DNA of 64,000 nucleotides. It comes from Wyeomyia smithii (Eukaryota; Arthropoda; Insecta; Diptera; Culicidae). The notes beneath the pieces were generated by a model. The model was given only the letters and a program-made list of their open reading frames with translations. It was not told the DNA's origin and ran no database searches. Shown piece by piece: positions 1-11,666 of the stretch. Each line of letters starts with the position of its first letter. Within the stretch, counting starts at the first letter, position 1. The stretch covers positions 187,104,498 to 187,168,497 of the forward strand of contig NC_073696.1 in assembly GCF_029784165.1 (NCBI RefSeq), given 5' to 3'. A program made the translations under genes and the position numbers.

Positions 1-260
1 TCGTACAAGGCTACGCGATCTCGGTCCACTTGTTGGTGCTTCTTTCTTCGCAGAACCCAGTTTTGGCTTTTCCGTGCCCGTCAGTAATGTTTGTTTGCAT
101 TCGCCGTCAAACCAGTCATTTATATCATTCGGAACCCTTGCACCTAGTAGCGCTACAGCCGTGCTACCTTTAGCGGATTGAATGCTCCTCCAGCCACCTT
201 CAAGAGCAGCTGCGCCAAGCTTCTCTTCGGTGAGTAGCGCTGCCTCCAGCTGTTGCGCGG
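1..260 (-). pseudogene. Fragment of LINE endonuclease/linker region
   Basis: Read on the minus strand, about 95-190 keeps an open frame containing NDWFDGEC, a motif like the one that ends the endonuclease part of many insect non-LTR retrotransposons (NDWFDEEC type). The frame is not kept beyond this piece, and the fragment runs off the window start. I infer an old LINE remnant. The next about 1.3 kb (260-1630) has short broken frames only, perhaps more of the same element. The family assignment is from memory of the motif and is weak. Confidence 0.35.
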
Positions 261-1636
261 ATACCTGTACAACCCGGCGTTCGGCAGTTGCTCAATATGG
301 TTGTGCCTTTCGACTTCAGCGGGTATTATACACCGTCGAAAGCTTTGAGCACATGAACACAGCTACCAGGTATTGCTCTGTAGTGTTCGCAATGCGGTAG
401 CAATCGTTGAACTGCTCCTGCTGCGTGTAGAAAGCTTCCTTCTCGTCGTTGGGTCTCCCCTCTTATGAGCAGTGGACTATAATAACGCTTTAGTTGAAGA
501 ACCGGCTCTTTATCCTCAACATCCTTACGCTGATCGGCTGCCACCCCATCATGTGTTGGCGCACCTTGCGTAGTACTATGAAGCCGGTTCCCATTTAGTT
601 GGTGGTGCCACAACTCTTGTTAAAAGTAGCCGCCCGGTGCTTGCTTTCCATAGCTTCTGTTCTATCCAACAAAGTTTCTACAGCGCTACGACTTCGAAAT
701 TTCGTAATTCAGCGTAGATTATCCTGTCGCATCCTGGAAAGCAGTTCCATGTTTCAAGTTTTCAATCGTAGTCCTTGTTTCGTTACCTATGTACATGACG
801 ATTGTTCCGATTCTTACTATCTCTTACGTTGTTTGTAACATATTGTTTTCCGGGGCGGCTCGTTGAGCCTTCCCCCAACCCCCTGTCTCGTCGATAGATT
901 ATCAAGACAGCTCTGTTTGAAGTTCCACGCCGACAACAGGACGTTCTTGGTGAACAGACGCTCGTGTTGACGAAGCATTTTCTCTACCGCCGAAGTATGG
1001 ATTACGAGCCAATGATCGCAACGCACCTTTTCACTTAGCTTTTGTCGGATAACAGCATAACCCAGGCAACTCCCACCAGTATGACTCGTGAAGGTGAGAA
1101 ATAGGAGCTTGTGAGGACCGGAGCTAAGTTTGACACTCCTTCCAGGCTGTCAAATCACCATTTGAAGCCTACAGATTCTAGAAAAGTTTTGAAATACAAC
1201 TTGCGGACTTACCAGTTTGTGTAATTCAAGATATCGTACGACACAGTCCAGCAAAATGAACTGTGACCAATAAAAAAAAACGGCAGAAAACATATCTGCG
1301 ACAAAACTAGTTAAGCTGAATCGAATGATATCATCAATAGTGGACGAAACATCAGTCACTTTTGTAACGTTGGACAGGAAAGCAAGAGGTCAGCTTACCA
1401 TACAACATTGTCTTGGAAGGTGCAGCATGAAGAGCAAATGTGCCAAAAACGGCAACATCAATACAAAATCGCACATACTTCTTGACATCACTGTAATCGG
1501 GAGCTGTGGAAGAGTGAACTGCCGAGGTTGGGGCTCGTCATCGACTCGTTCAGACAGAGACCGTGCGAGGAAGCTAGGACTTTCAAAGGACTATGTTACC
1601 AGCTATAATCCCGTAGCATGCAGGCTGGTACAAAAC

Positions 1637-1775
1637 TGACGTTTTATAGAACGCTGATCCTCCCGATTGTCTTTTATACCCATGAGACATGGACGCTCAA
1701 GATCGAGGAGTGCTCGATGTGTTTGAGTGTTAGAAAAAGTGAAGCACAGACGCATGAACCACGAGCTGTAACAAG
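1637..1775 (+). pseudogene. LINE reverse transcriptase C-terminal fragment
   Basis: About 45 codons in the plus frame from 1637 read LTFYRTLILPIVFYTHETWT, then KIEE. This is the conserved block just after the RT palm domain of endonuclease-type LINEs (YRTLI.P.V.YG.ETWTL). The invariant Gly is replaced by Thr-His and the reading breaks after about 1775. It is too short to assign a clade. Together with the opposite-strand endonuclease piece at the window start it marks an old, rearranged LINE. Confidence 0.55.
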
Positions 1776-4503
1776 TGAGCAAATATGCTAATATAATAAA
1801 AGAGCTGTACATCAAGATACGTCTTGATTTGAGTTTTATATTTAGCACTAATTTCATTCTGTTAGAATTTGCTGACCTTTCGTATCAACACATCAGCACT
1901 AAAAACAGCGATATTCAAATGTACTTGTTGAAAACATTCGCTTACTTGAAACACTACAAACACAAAATTACCGCAAAATTTCCCCAACAACCATTCAATC
2001 GGAACTCATTCGTAATTGATACGTAACGAAAGATGTGCGTGCACCGGTAAATCGTTGTAACAGTCGATTTCTGAACCCAAAAACAAACCGGTGCCGTATG
2101 TCAAACTCTGTCAGGATTGTGAACCGCACAGCGATTGTGCTGCGGGTATAATGAAAACGATTTATGGGCTTTTTTCACGTTACGGGCAGGCAATAGCGCG
2201 TATGTAATCAAAAACGAATCCGGTGGCACGATTTTCGGTTTATTGTTTCTCCCTCGTCGAGGTGTTAATAACCTGATGCCATTTCGCGGTTTATTGTGCA
2301 CCGATATAGGAGGTCTGCTCGCCGTGAGTTCATAGCTCGCGGGACAGACCATAAATGACATGTTTATCTACAGGTGAAAGATGAAATTAAACCTGAGGCA
2401 ACGCACATCCATCTATTGTTTTATTATTATAACCAGATCAGACTACATGGAGACTGTTATTTTATTTATTTATTTATTTATTTTTTATTTTGATGATAAA
2501 TCTAAAAATCAATTGTGATGTGGTTTCGTGGAATTTATACACCTGAAACAGTGCTAGAACTCGTGTCTAGTTTATCCAATAAAATATTCATCAACAGTTT
2601 CGTCCGGACATATGTACGATTTGTACGATATATCGCATACAATAACGTGCACAGTATTTTCCAAAGCTGACAATGATAATGAGAAACGACACGAAACGTT
2701 ATATAAATAGAAACATGGAATCCCAACGAAGCTGAAAACATTTTCTTGGCTGCATTTAATATTTATCTACTTTGGTATTATAGTCAATCGGTTAAATAAT
2801 CGGGTCGATTTTTTGCTAGTAAGTAGGTATGACTTTCTCTTTCAACACATGTGAACTACATGATTTGATCAGGTAACATGACATGTATTCGAGTATTCAT
2901 GAAACTGATTCACAAATAGACCATACTTCAAGAAATTCATTTCTTTAACCAGCATTGCTAACTTTTTTGGATAGAAATTCAATCTGCAGTTATAAATCAT
3001 AAAAGTTCTACATATTTCAAAAAATACTGACGGAATTCATGTCTAAGAGCACAATGCGGCATTGAATAAATCAGAAAAGTACAGCAAAAACAGTATAGCA
3101 ATAATACTTGTGCGCCTGTAATTACCAAATCTTTCCAGATGTGTAGTTTTCCTGAATCTGAATTTTGAATTCAGTTAATATAGAGTATTTGCTTTAATAA
3201 AAAGAGCTAGAAATTACACTTTCGCATGAGTGTCGTATCAGGGCTTTTACAGACAAGCGATGCGTTCGATTGTACCTCTAGCCGCGTCGAAATAAAGCTC
3301 TTGTTAATTAATATTGAATTCATACAACAGAACCAGCAATAAATCGCCAATAATTTGAACAACTCTGTCCAATTTTGATGCTAACAGGGGCCACAGTAGC
3401 GGACGGCACTGCCATCGTCGAATAGGGTAGAGGTGTACAAAACGTATGGACACAAAAATTATGTCTAGGAATTCCTACTCTGAAACCGATTTCACTGTAA
3501 ACACTCGAAATCTTGACAACTTTTTAATGTATCAATCGAAACGATAAGGGAAAATTTAAAGTTTCGAAAAATCTACACTTCGTTCTGTTAATATCAAATT
3601 ACAAGAATCATAATAATCTGTTTTACTGCCCCAATCTCTCCTACACTGCAAACTAGATTGAATAAATTTTGCGGGAACAAGCGTTTCAACCGATTCAATC
3701 GGAAACGAAAACCAGAACGCTGGTCAGTGAGGCGGGGGATGCAGGTCTGATTGCGCTTTTGGAAAGTTTCGATTCTTCGAACTGCACGCTGGAAAGGCGT
3801 AGAATCAATATTGCATGTACGAATAATGACGAACGGGTTATGCATGCACAAACGGAAGGTTTGATCGGAACAGCTTTCGACGGTAGTCGCCAGGTAACGA
3901 GTTTGGCATAATTATTTCATATTGGCTGCGGCCACTACCAGGCAGAATATTTATTCATTTAAAAGTTGCACAGCTGCACAAATAGGCGAATTTGCTGGCA
4001 TTTGTGTATTTGCATAAAACATCCCACCTCAGATTTTGTTTCAATTGATTGATGAGTTGTGGTTTTTTAAGCTGACACTTGGATGGGGGAGAGAAATAAT
4101 TTCAAGACCGTTACTTTCACAATTCCTCATTAAATATAGCGCTAATATATGAACACTCAGCAGATTTGAGTTACAGCCATTCTGCCAACTCGGACATTGA
4201 AACTAAATTACTTTCTGTCCCACACAAAAATAACAAAACGTTACAATACATTTCCGGGAAAATTTGGCATTTTACAACAAAGTGAAAGAACCAAAAACAA
4301 AGGACATTCATATCTACACCTACTCGTTACGAATTCTCCTGAAGAATTCTGAGTTTCAATCTTTAGCGGCAATGCTTCGCATTTTAATGAGTATACTACA
4401 AAGCAGACTAAATGTAATCGGTAGGACTGCAGGAAATGTAAACGATGAAGCATAAAAAAAACTGCAGTTCTACCCACATTTGAAAAATGTTAAAAAAGAT
4501 AGC
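1776..4503. other. No recognised gene; AT-rich sequence
   Basis: I recognise nothing coding here. There is a short TTTA microsatellite at about 2457-2482. One stretch, 3666-3911 plus, is more GC-rich and open for about 80 codons, and ends near a good splice-donor match (CAG|GTAACG at about 3891-3899), so it could be a host exon. It matches no family I know, and a similar open frame exists on the other strand. Treat it as unproven. Confidence 0.4.
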
Positions 4504-4505
4504 TA

Positions 4506-6144
4506 CAGTCATGGAGAAAATAATAAATACACTTGCAGTTTTGGTTAATTTTCCATATTTTGGGCACTGATTTTAGTTGTTATATGATGTTATGTTACAT
4601 CATTACGATCTGCAGACACTCTCTTTCAGAGAGGAACGGAGAAATAACTGGAATTTTTCTGTGTCGGTGGTTCCGAAAAAAATAAATACACTATTGAAAT
4701 ATATATAAAAAACATTCCAAATAAGCTTTATTTATCCACAAATCGTTAGCAAAGTGACCTTTTATGTTACAAAACTCACTTTCAATATGTTGTGGCTTGT
4801 CCTCTATTTTGTAAAACCATATTCAATCTTCGTGGTATGTTTACCACCAGTTTTTTACGAGTAGAAGCTGGGCTTGCAATTCACGCTGCCTGTACGACGC
4901 TCCATAAGTCTGTTTCATTCTTTAGATGATGCTTTGCAACCCAGACTTTCACAATTTTCCATAGAATTCCTAACTGAATTTAAATTAAGAGACTGCGCTT
5001 GCCAAACTAATAATTTAATTTTTTCGTTTGAAAATCATTTTCGTGTTTTCATTACTGTATGTTTAGGATCGTTCTACTGTCTAAAGATCCATATTTTCTT
5101 CGGCATACGGAAGCAAAATCGACCACCTAGGTACACAGGAAACTTAACTCTACTTCAAAAGTGACACATTTTGGCAAGAACTGAATTTTCCAGAAAGTTC
5201 TTAGACTAGGGGGCAACTAAATGGCACATCGTGTCTTGGTAGGATGAGTCGAAATTCAAGCTTTTTGGTCCAAACGGTCAGCAGCTGGTGGGAAGACCGG
5301 TGAATATTGCCTTCAACGCACAATTAACCAAGAAAATAGTCAAATTTGGGAGTGACCACAAAATGGTGTGGTGCTGTTTTCTGATGCTGGTATGGAACCC
5401 ATTCATTTTATAACATAGACAATCAATACTTTATGTGAAGAAAAAAAAAAATAGACAATCAATACTAACGGCTGTGTAGATATTTTACGTAGCGCAATGC
5501 TTCCGTCTGCCAAAGAAAACATGCCTCTCCGTTAGAGGGTAACGATCCTAAACATATAGCATTGAAAACTTGAAGATGGTTTTCAAGGAAAATATAAAAT
5601 TGTTGGATTGGTCATCATAGTCTCCTAACTATATCCGTATCAAAAATCTATGGAAGATTGTTAAGTTCTACGTTGCAGAGCATCATCTAAAGAATGAAAC
5701 AGACTTATGGAACGACGTACAGGCAACGTGAAATGCTAGCCCAGCTTCTACTAGTGAAAAACTGGTGGTAATCATACCACGAAGATTGAATATGGTTTTA
5801 CAAAACAAAGTACAAGCCACGAAATATTGGAAGTGAGTTTTGTAACGCAAAAGGTCACTTTGCTAACGATATGTAGATAAATAAAGCTTATTTGGAATGT
5901 TTTTTATATATATTTCAATAGTGTATTTATTTTTTTCGCCACCTTAAAAAGCACTAACTCACGCAAAAAATTTTCGGAATCACCGACACAGAAAAATTCC
6001 AGTTATTTCTCTGTTCCTCTCTGAAAGAGAGTGTCTGAAGATCGTAATGATGAAACATAACATCATATAACAACTAAAATCAGTGCCCAAAATATGGAAA
6101 ATTAACCAAAACTGCAAGCGTATTTATTATTTTCTCCATGACTG
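4506..6144 (+). mobile_element. Tc1-type transposon rebuilt as a large fold-back element
   Basis: The element begins CAGTCATGGAG at 4506 and ends CTCCATGACTG at 6144, with TA on both sides (4504-4505 and 6145-6146), the usual Tc1/mariner target duplication. The inverted arms are unusually long: about 4506-5130 matches the reverse complement of about 5475-6144. The right arm carries the end of a Tc1 transposase on the plus strand, and the left arm carries an inverted copy of that same end where the transposase start should be. Only about 5210-5470 is single copy. A short direct repeat (ATAGACAATCAATACT) occurs twice near 5415 and 5450. It lies in the intron next to the Ig exon at 6221. Confidence 0.85.
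5210..5840 (+). pseudogene. Decayed Tc1 transposase, C-terminal half
   Basis: Plus-strand reading shows the Tc1 catalytic order with several stops and shifts: a DESKF block containing the first catalytic Asp (about 5245), a MVW block (about 5365), NDPKH with the second Asp (about 5550), WIGHHS in place of the usual WPSQSPD segment (about 5605), and a C-terminal LVVIIPRRLNMV-like tail with TKY-type ending (about 5765-5830). The third acid, normally in NPIE, is degraded. The N-terminal DNA-binding half is absent because the left arm of the fold-back replaces it. It cannot make an active enzyme. Confidence 0.8.
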
Positions 6145-6220
6145 TATGAGATCATGAATTACTTCAAAACCCGATTATTTCCTATCTAGGCTAACGTATT
6201 GCAGTTGTGTCGAATCTTAC

Positions 6221-6556
6221 CTTGCACATCGATGCATCCAATTTGTTTCTTCATCGGGCTAGCGTTGATCTGGCACATATAGCAGCCGCGGTCCGATTCA
6301 CGCAGCTGCCGTATCCGCAGCCGCCAGGTACGCTTGTCCTCATGCACCACGCTCACCCTCGAGTTGTGCGTCACCACGCGACCCTCCAGTGCAAGTACCA
6401 TTTGGTCGGAGGCACGCAGCCAACCGACTTTGTATCGGCCAAGATTTTTCACCGAACACGTCAGTACAGCTTCCCGTCCGGCCGGAAAAGTTACGTTCTG
6501 GATGGTGCCCTCAAACTCCGGTTCCGGCTCGGCTGGTACCTGTTGCAGGTTGATTT
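6221..6556 (-). CDS. Exon of a Dpr-interacting-protein-type Ig surface protein (first Ig domain)
   Basis: This internal exon of 336 bp has clear splice sites on the minus strand: acceptor TTTTGCAG before 6556 and donor CAAG|GTAAGATT after 6221. Both ends fall after codon position 1, the symmetric phase typical of Ig-domain exons. The product holds a full V-type Ig domain: NVTFPAGREAVLTC with the first Cys, VGWLRASD with the core Trp, and DRGCYMCQIN with the second Cys. This arrangement is that of insect DIP/lachesin neuronal IgSF proteins, which bind Dpr partners at the cell surface; from memory it is closest to the DIP-gamma type. No neighbouring exon was found in the window, so introns must be long. 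An extra Cys just before the YMC motif and one in CIDVQ are visible. Confidence 0.85.
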
Positions 6557-6845
6557 CTGCAAAAATAATATGTAGCAAATACAAAAAAAAAAAAACATTG
6601 TAAGAAAAATTATTAATAACTTTAGAAAGTAAGTTTCATCATACTAACAGTAACGGGTTCGACTTGCAATTTTATTCCATATTTTTGAAAATTTGTTGGC
6701 GTACTTTTGAATACTGCCATTTTTACATCCAATTGTTCAAAGTTTGTAGGCATAAATCCTGGATAAATTCATAGCTATGAAATTGTTAACAAGTAATTGA
6801 CTGATGATATAAAGTGATAAAGCGGTAATGACTTGTACGAAAAAA

Positions 6846-7345
6846 ATTGAACTTCGATTTTCGCTTAGAAGTAGTGCTCGAAAGTTTCGTAATCTCGAAA
6901 AAACCTCCATGCAAAATTTCAGCTCAATCGGACTTTGGGAACACGTATCTCAAAGCAGTCAAAGTTTCACTTTTTTGATCGATGAAGAAAATGCACAGGG
7001 TTCATAAAATCCGAAAAAATCGTAATTCGGGGATTGCTTTTTGTTAGAGGAACAGTATTACATTGTCCAATGGTAAAAACTTTTGTAATAAATTTCGTAG
7101 ATTTTTTTTTTCAAAATAAAACCAGATTTCGACGTTTTATACATTTGGACTAAGACATTTGACATCAAAATTTTATTTTTCGATAACGAACTTATTTATG
7201 TACTACTATCTGTGCTTTTTTCATTAGTCGAGAAAGTGAAACTTCAATCACTTTGAGGCATATGTTCCGAAGTCCTATTGGGCTGAAATGAGTATGAAAG
7301 ACGAAACTTTCGAGCCCTACTTTTAAACGAAATTGAAAGGTATTT
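6846..7345. repeat. Inverted-repeat (MITE-like) element
   Basis: The sequence around 6846-7015 reappears inverted at about 7200-7345: arms share GCTCGAAAGTTTCGT and a block around CAAAG...TGAAGTTTCACTTT. No transposase is present. Exact ends and target duplication were not resolved. A diverged single arm of the same family may be present near 19255-19445. I infer a non-autonomous DNA element of about 0.5 kb in the intron or flank of the Ig gene. Confidence 0.5.
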
Positions 7346-7718
7346 TTTTTTTTTAATAATTCCATTGGCGCCCTGCTCGAAAGTTTTTAAAGAAAATCGA
7401 AAAAATGGACTGTCATGCATTTATATGACATTTGGTATCCGAATAAAAATTTCGATGCCGACAATTTTATGTACTACAACCTGTGCATTTTTTTCGTCCA
7501 ATGAAATTGGACGCAAGTGATTGCGAGCTTGAGCTTGAGCTTGAACGACCGCACATTTCGTAGTTGCTCCTTCGTAATCGATTTGAGCTAGTGAAGTTGC
7601 ACAAGGAACCATGTATATGGCTACTTGGGATTAGTTTGCCATCTTCAGTGAACAACAGATAAGTAGCTACCACTCTGTATGGATCGATAACGGCGCCGGC
7701 CACGTCCTAACGATCGTT
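7346..7718. other. Flank of the LTR element; no clear gene
   Basis: Open minus-strand frames of about 60-80 codons cover 7421-7703, but the sequence includes a GAGCTT hexamer repeat at about 7528-7545 that inflates them. Removing the LTR element would join the frame ending at 7718 with the frame at 16997-17198 (minus), which reads openly into LTR-flanking sequence. I do not recognise the joined product. It could be a decayed older repeat. Confidence 0.3.
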
Positions 7719-7722
7719 GGGG

Positions 7723-8257
7723 TGTGTAGGTTATAACCTACCAGGGAATTCTTCTAATAAATATCCCTGTACGCACCTTTGGCGCGGAATTAATACACAA
7801 GATAACGGTGGACTAACTGACTTTATTTTTCGTACATCACTACTTAAATATACCCTACCGGTAACTCAGAGAGAGAGACTTTCTCCACTCTCTGTTTACC
7901 TTACTAATCTCTTAACCTATGATCTAGTACCGCATGTACGATAGAACGCATGCGAGAGCATCAACACCGTTGAACCGGCGACTTCTGTTTTGTTTACAAC
8001 ACAAAACTTGTTTATTTTATTCGAGTTTGTTTGCCTGTGGCACAGCAGAAGGCTGCGCGAAGTTCTTTGCCACCTGTGGCATAATCTGTTGATACATAGA
8101 GTGTTGACAGAGACGCTCGCGGTCCTCTGTCAAGGGAACCAAATGTTTCGCCTGACTAAAGCATAGCAGAAGGCTATGCCCTCCTAGGAACAAAATTAAA
8201 CTTTAATTATAAGGCTCGTGACGGAGCATTGGGTTCTTCGCAGGGTGTGACGTCACA
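7723..8257 (-). repeat. 3' LTR of the gypsy element
   Basis: The 535-bp LTR starts TGTGTAGG on the plus strand and ends GACGTCACA, giving TG...CA ends. In transcript sense it starts TGTGACGTCACA, which contains the ATF/CREB-type palindrome TGACGTCA. It differs from the other LTR mainly at about 7944-7956, where the 5' LTR has a short duplicated block. A TATA-like TATATTTAAG, an AATAAA and a TCAGTTAG initiator lie at 7811-7852 (minus sense). Confidence 0.92.
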
Positions 8258-8272
8258 TCTGCCACCCCGCCT
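8258..8272 (-). other. Polypurine tract of the gypsy element
   Basis: Immediately before the 3' LTR, the minus strand reads AGGCGGGGTGGCAGA, a purine-rich run in the position where plus-strand DNA priming occurs in LTR retrotransposons. One T and one C interrupt it. The role is inferred from position. Confidence 0.6.
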
Positions 8273-11200
8273 AGTTGGCCATTATCTAGAAGAGATGATG
8301 GTCACATGGTCCGTTCTGACGGCCGATAGGTGTGTTTTTCATAACAATTATTTTTCGCGTTTTTATGCTACTATATACATATTCGTTTTCATGATATTCC
8401 TTCTTCCCTTTGCACGTAAAATTCAATTAATTACAATAGTGATACATATCATTTCTACATAAATTAACGTTTTCAGACATGGATTTTCTTCATAACAAAT
8501 TGACAAGTGTTCGCTCGCCTGGTGCGCTGCGCCTTGTAGATATCCGCTGCTTGGCTGTCGGATTCAAGCGACGGGTTACAGGGGGTTTGAAACGGAAAGG
8601 TGCGTCTGGCAGTAGAGGTTCTCATCGGTTGTTTGTGATGTCATCCTCGCGAACTCATCCTTAAGGCTTCATCGAGTTATTTACAATAGTTCCAAGGTTA
8701 CCATTGCACTTTAATTAAGGCTGCAGTACATCTGGCTGTTTTACGACTGTTCAGAGTTTGTTGTTGAACCTCAATGTTGGGTTAGCCGTGTCCCTTTGAC
8801 ATAGATCGGCTGTATTTTTATTTGGCTTATAGTATTGTTACGCGCCGTGTGGCGAAATGATTAGCGATTGCCACCGGCTCTGTTGCATAATGCAGTCATT
8901 TGGTTTATCATCTTTAACTGTCTGCGCGGGGTGTCCAATTTTCCGCCAACATATGTGCGCACACTTTCAAATCGTAGTGCGGAAGAACATAGTTGATTAA
9001 ACACGAGCAAAATTTTATAGCGTCATTTTGCTTGTTTGGCTTTGACCTCGAATCCTTATTTGTAGAAGTCAATAACTCTCTATGAGTAATATATATTTGG
9101 AACAAATTATTACCCCCTTTGCTGTGTAGTTTGCTGTATTCTTCTTCGCGCTGAAGTCTCGATTCTGGCTCGACCATGAGCCGCATTGAATGAATTCTGT
9201 TGCACATCTGGCCTCTTCAAAAACTGGATACTGCTCGTCTCCTCTTGGTAATATCGTTTGGCTTTACCTCCATCTCGACCATAGACACCCGCCGTTCAAC
9301 TCCCCTCAAAACCGTCTGCTTCCCTTTTCGCGTCATACTGGGCATTATGGTATGTCCCCATCTCAGCATCCGTTGTAATCACCTCGGTCGTCTTCGAGGA
9401 TCAGGAACTCGTCTCGTCGTCAATTCTTAGATGCTAGTTGCCCTACTTAGCAAGTGGTGCATTATTTTTTTGCCATTATTTTATCAATTCTTTTTTGGTT
9501 TCGTTACTTTTTCCACTTGCTGTTTAAAACTACTGTTCACTCGCGTACGGGCTCTTATGTTCTATTATATCTTCTAATCTTCTACTTAAACACTATGCCC
9601 GTTTTTCTTTTTCTTCGGTTAACATAATTTTTCTTTTCCTACTAAAGTGTACAATATATTTTTCTCTTGATTATATCGGATGCTATTGGTTAATCAGCGT
9701 CTACATTATTCATTCTCAACGAATTTTTACTTCACAATTATTTTTTTTTCACTTGAACTCAATCCGATTTACAAAAAAAAAAATCTTTTTCTAATTCTTG
9801 TGCGTTTTTTTTTTTCTTTGTCAACCTCTGTTGCCCGTCATGACTCTTTTTCTTTTCATTAGGTGTGTTTTTTTTTGTCAACCTCTGTTGCCCGTCGTGG
9901 CTCTTTTTCTTTTCATTAAAACATTTCTCTAACTTTGGTATTCGATGTTTTTTTCTTTTGTTTGACATTACAAATCATTGCGTCACGTATCAATTCCATT
10001 TATCTGTATTAGGCTTTCTTATTCTTTATTCCGCGTTAAAATATCAGTTTAACTTGTCTTGTGGCTCATTATTAGCTTTTTTCATCAAATGTGCTTATGT
10101 TCTTCAAATAACTTTCTTCAATTTTATCAAGTAGCTTTGCTTTGGTTACATATTTTCTTCATTTTGCGTTCTTTCCAAATATTTTCCTCCTTCTTCTAAT
10201 AACAGTTTTCAATAAAATAAATCTGTTTCCGCACAATGTATTATTTTTTCATCTCTATGTTTTTGTTTCATCATGTTTTCATCGAACAAACCGCATTGGT
10301 TCAATCTTTTCTTGTCCTTTGTCAAGTATTTCCTGTCTGATTCATAAATAAATCTTTTCATTGTACAAACCGCGTTGATTAAATATTTATCGTTTTCTTC
10401 TGTCTTGATTTACAATGTTCGTCTAATAACTGGCGTGTTCTTAACACCTCATATCATCTTCTATTTGCACCTAAAATGACCCGTCACTTTCTCATCTGCT
10501 TTATTCTTTAATTTTTTTTTTGCATCTCTTTTTGAATCTGTAATTATTTAATTTTCGATTTGTCTCTTGCTACTGTCATACTTACACTACTTACACTTCT
10601 CCTGGTATGCAGTAGTCTGCATATTTCCTCTCCCCCTTCCATCCGAAGGTGCGACCGCCCGCTCTAGTGATTCCTGAAAGATAAGAAGGTTAGGAAATAA
10701 ACGAAAACTCGCACACTCAGTCATCCTGGGCCGGTTATTCCCTTGTTTTTCTTTCACCCAATTTGCACTCCCGCCAATCATTCTGGGTAACCACCCCGTT
10801 GTCTACATTCGCTCGTCCTTAACTAAAATTAGAATAGTCTGAATCTCCTAAAGTCAGCAGTCTCCTTGTTCGGTAGGTTTTGCCTTCTTGTACAAAGTCT
10901 CTCCTAGTTCTATTGTTTTCCGTCATTTAAGTTTTCTCCCCTTTCAAAAAAGAAAAAAAAAATCCAATACTTCATTAATCGGTTTTCTTTTCTCATTGGG
11001 CCATCAGCCATTAATCAAATCTCGTTTTCATGAGGTCTTTGTTCACTATATAATTTTCCCATGTTTACATTTGCATTTTACAAAAAACAAACAAATGCTG
11101 TTTCAATTTCTATTAACTCTTTAATTTTCCATCACCACCTTCCAGGTCATTCTAGTCATTCAAATTCCCCAAGTTTTCTATTTATTTAACTGTTATCGGC

Positions 11201-11666
11201 TGGGTTACTCGTCCCTCACGCCTCCATTCGTATTTTAATTTTTTCAATTGTGTTATGCCATTTGACCGGTATCCTCCAAGGCTGTATATCTCTATCGGCG
11301 ACTTTTCGTATTTTTTTTTTATATATCTCTATCGGCGACTTTTCGTATTTTTTCATTTCCTTTTTTAAACCTTGTTACGCCTTTTGATTCCTATCATTGA
11401 AAGGCTCTTGATATTTTCGGCGACTTTTTCTATTTCTTCACGCCTTAACTTCAGTATATTTTTTTCGTTTGGTTCTGCTTCTTCAATAAAATCATTCATC
11501 TTTCTCGGCGACTTTTCGTTTTTTTTTTCACGCCTATATTTTACTTCCACCTTACTTTTTCATACAGTTTTAGGTGCTTGCTATTATAACTCATGCCCTC
11601 CAATATCGTATTTCATTAAATATATTCTGTCCGTTAACCTTGAAAGCATAGTTTAAGTTCATATAT
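8273..11666 (-). other. Long 3' non-coding tail of the gypsy element
   Basis: These 3.4 kb lie between the integrase stop and the polypurine tract. No envelope-like or other credible long frame is seen. The plus strand is strongly T-rich (the transcript sense is A-rich), with many runs of 8-12 T. It holds a 57-bp tandem duplication near 9820-9935 and four copies of CGGCGACTTTT (about 11296, 11333, 11418 and 11505). The small lysine-rich frames here look like low-complexity by-products. The function of the tail is unknown. Confidence 0.7.
9820..9935. repeat. 57-bp tandem duplication in the gypsy 3' tail
   Basis: GTCAACCTCTGTTGCCCGTC starts at 9820 and again at 9877, each followed by a TGACTC or TGGCTC and a CTTTTTCTTTTCATTA block. 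The two units are nearly identical and differ in T-run length. Probably made by replication slippage or template switching during reverse transcription. Confidence 0.8.

Noticed and set aside
3594..3911. Host exon at 3666-3911
   Set aside because: A donor-like CAG|GTAACG is present, but there is no clear acceptor, no recognised domain, and both strands are open. Left as a possibility only.
6207..6603. Two plus-strand frames overlapping the Ig exon
   Set aside because: They are antisense shadows. The minus frame has correct Ig residues and splice sites.
9680..11124. Several plus-strand Phe/Leu/Ser-rich frames in the gypsy tail that look like membrane proteins
   Set aside because: They run against the element sense, through T-rich low-complexity sequence, and have no family features.
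8258..11666. Possible envelope gene in the 3.4-kb gypsy tail
   Set aside because: No long frame, signal peptide, cleavage site or membrane anchor is seen in the element sense.
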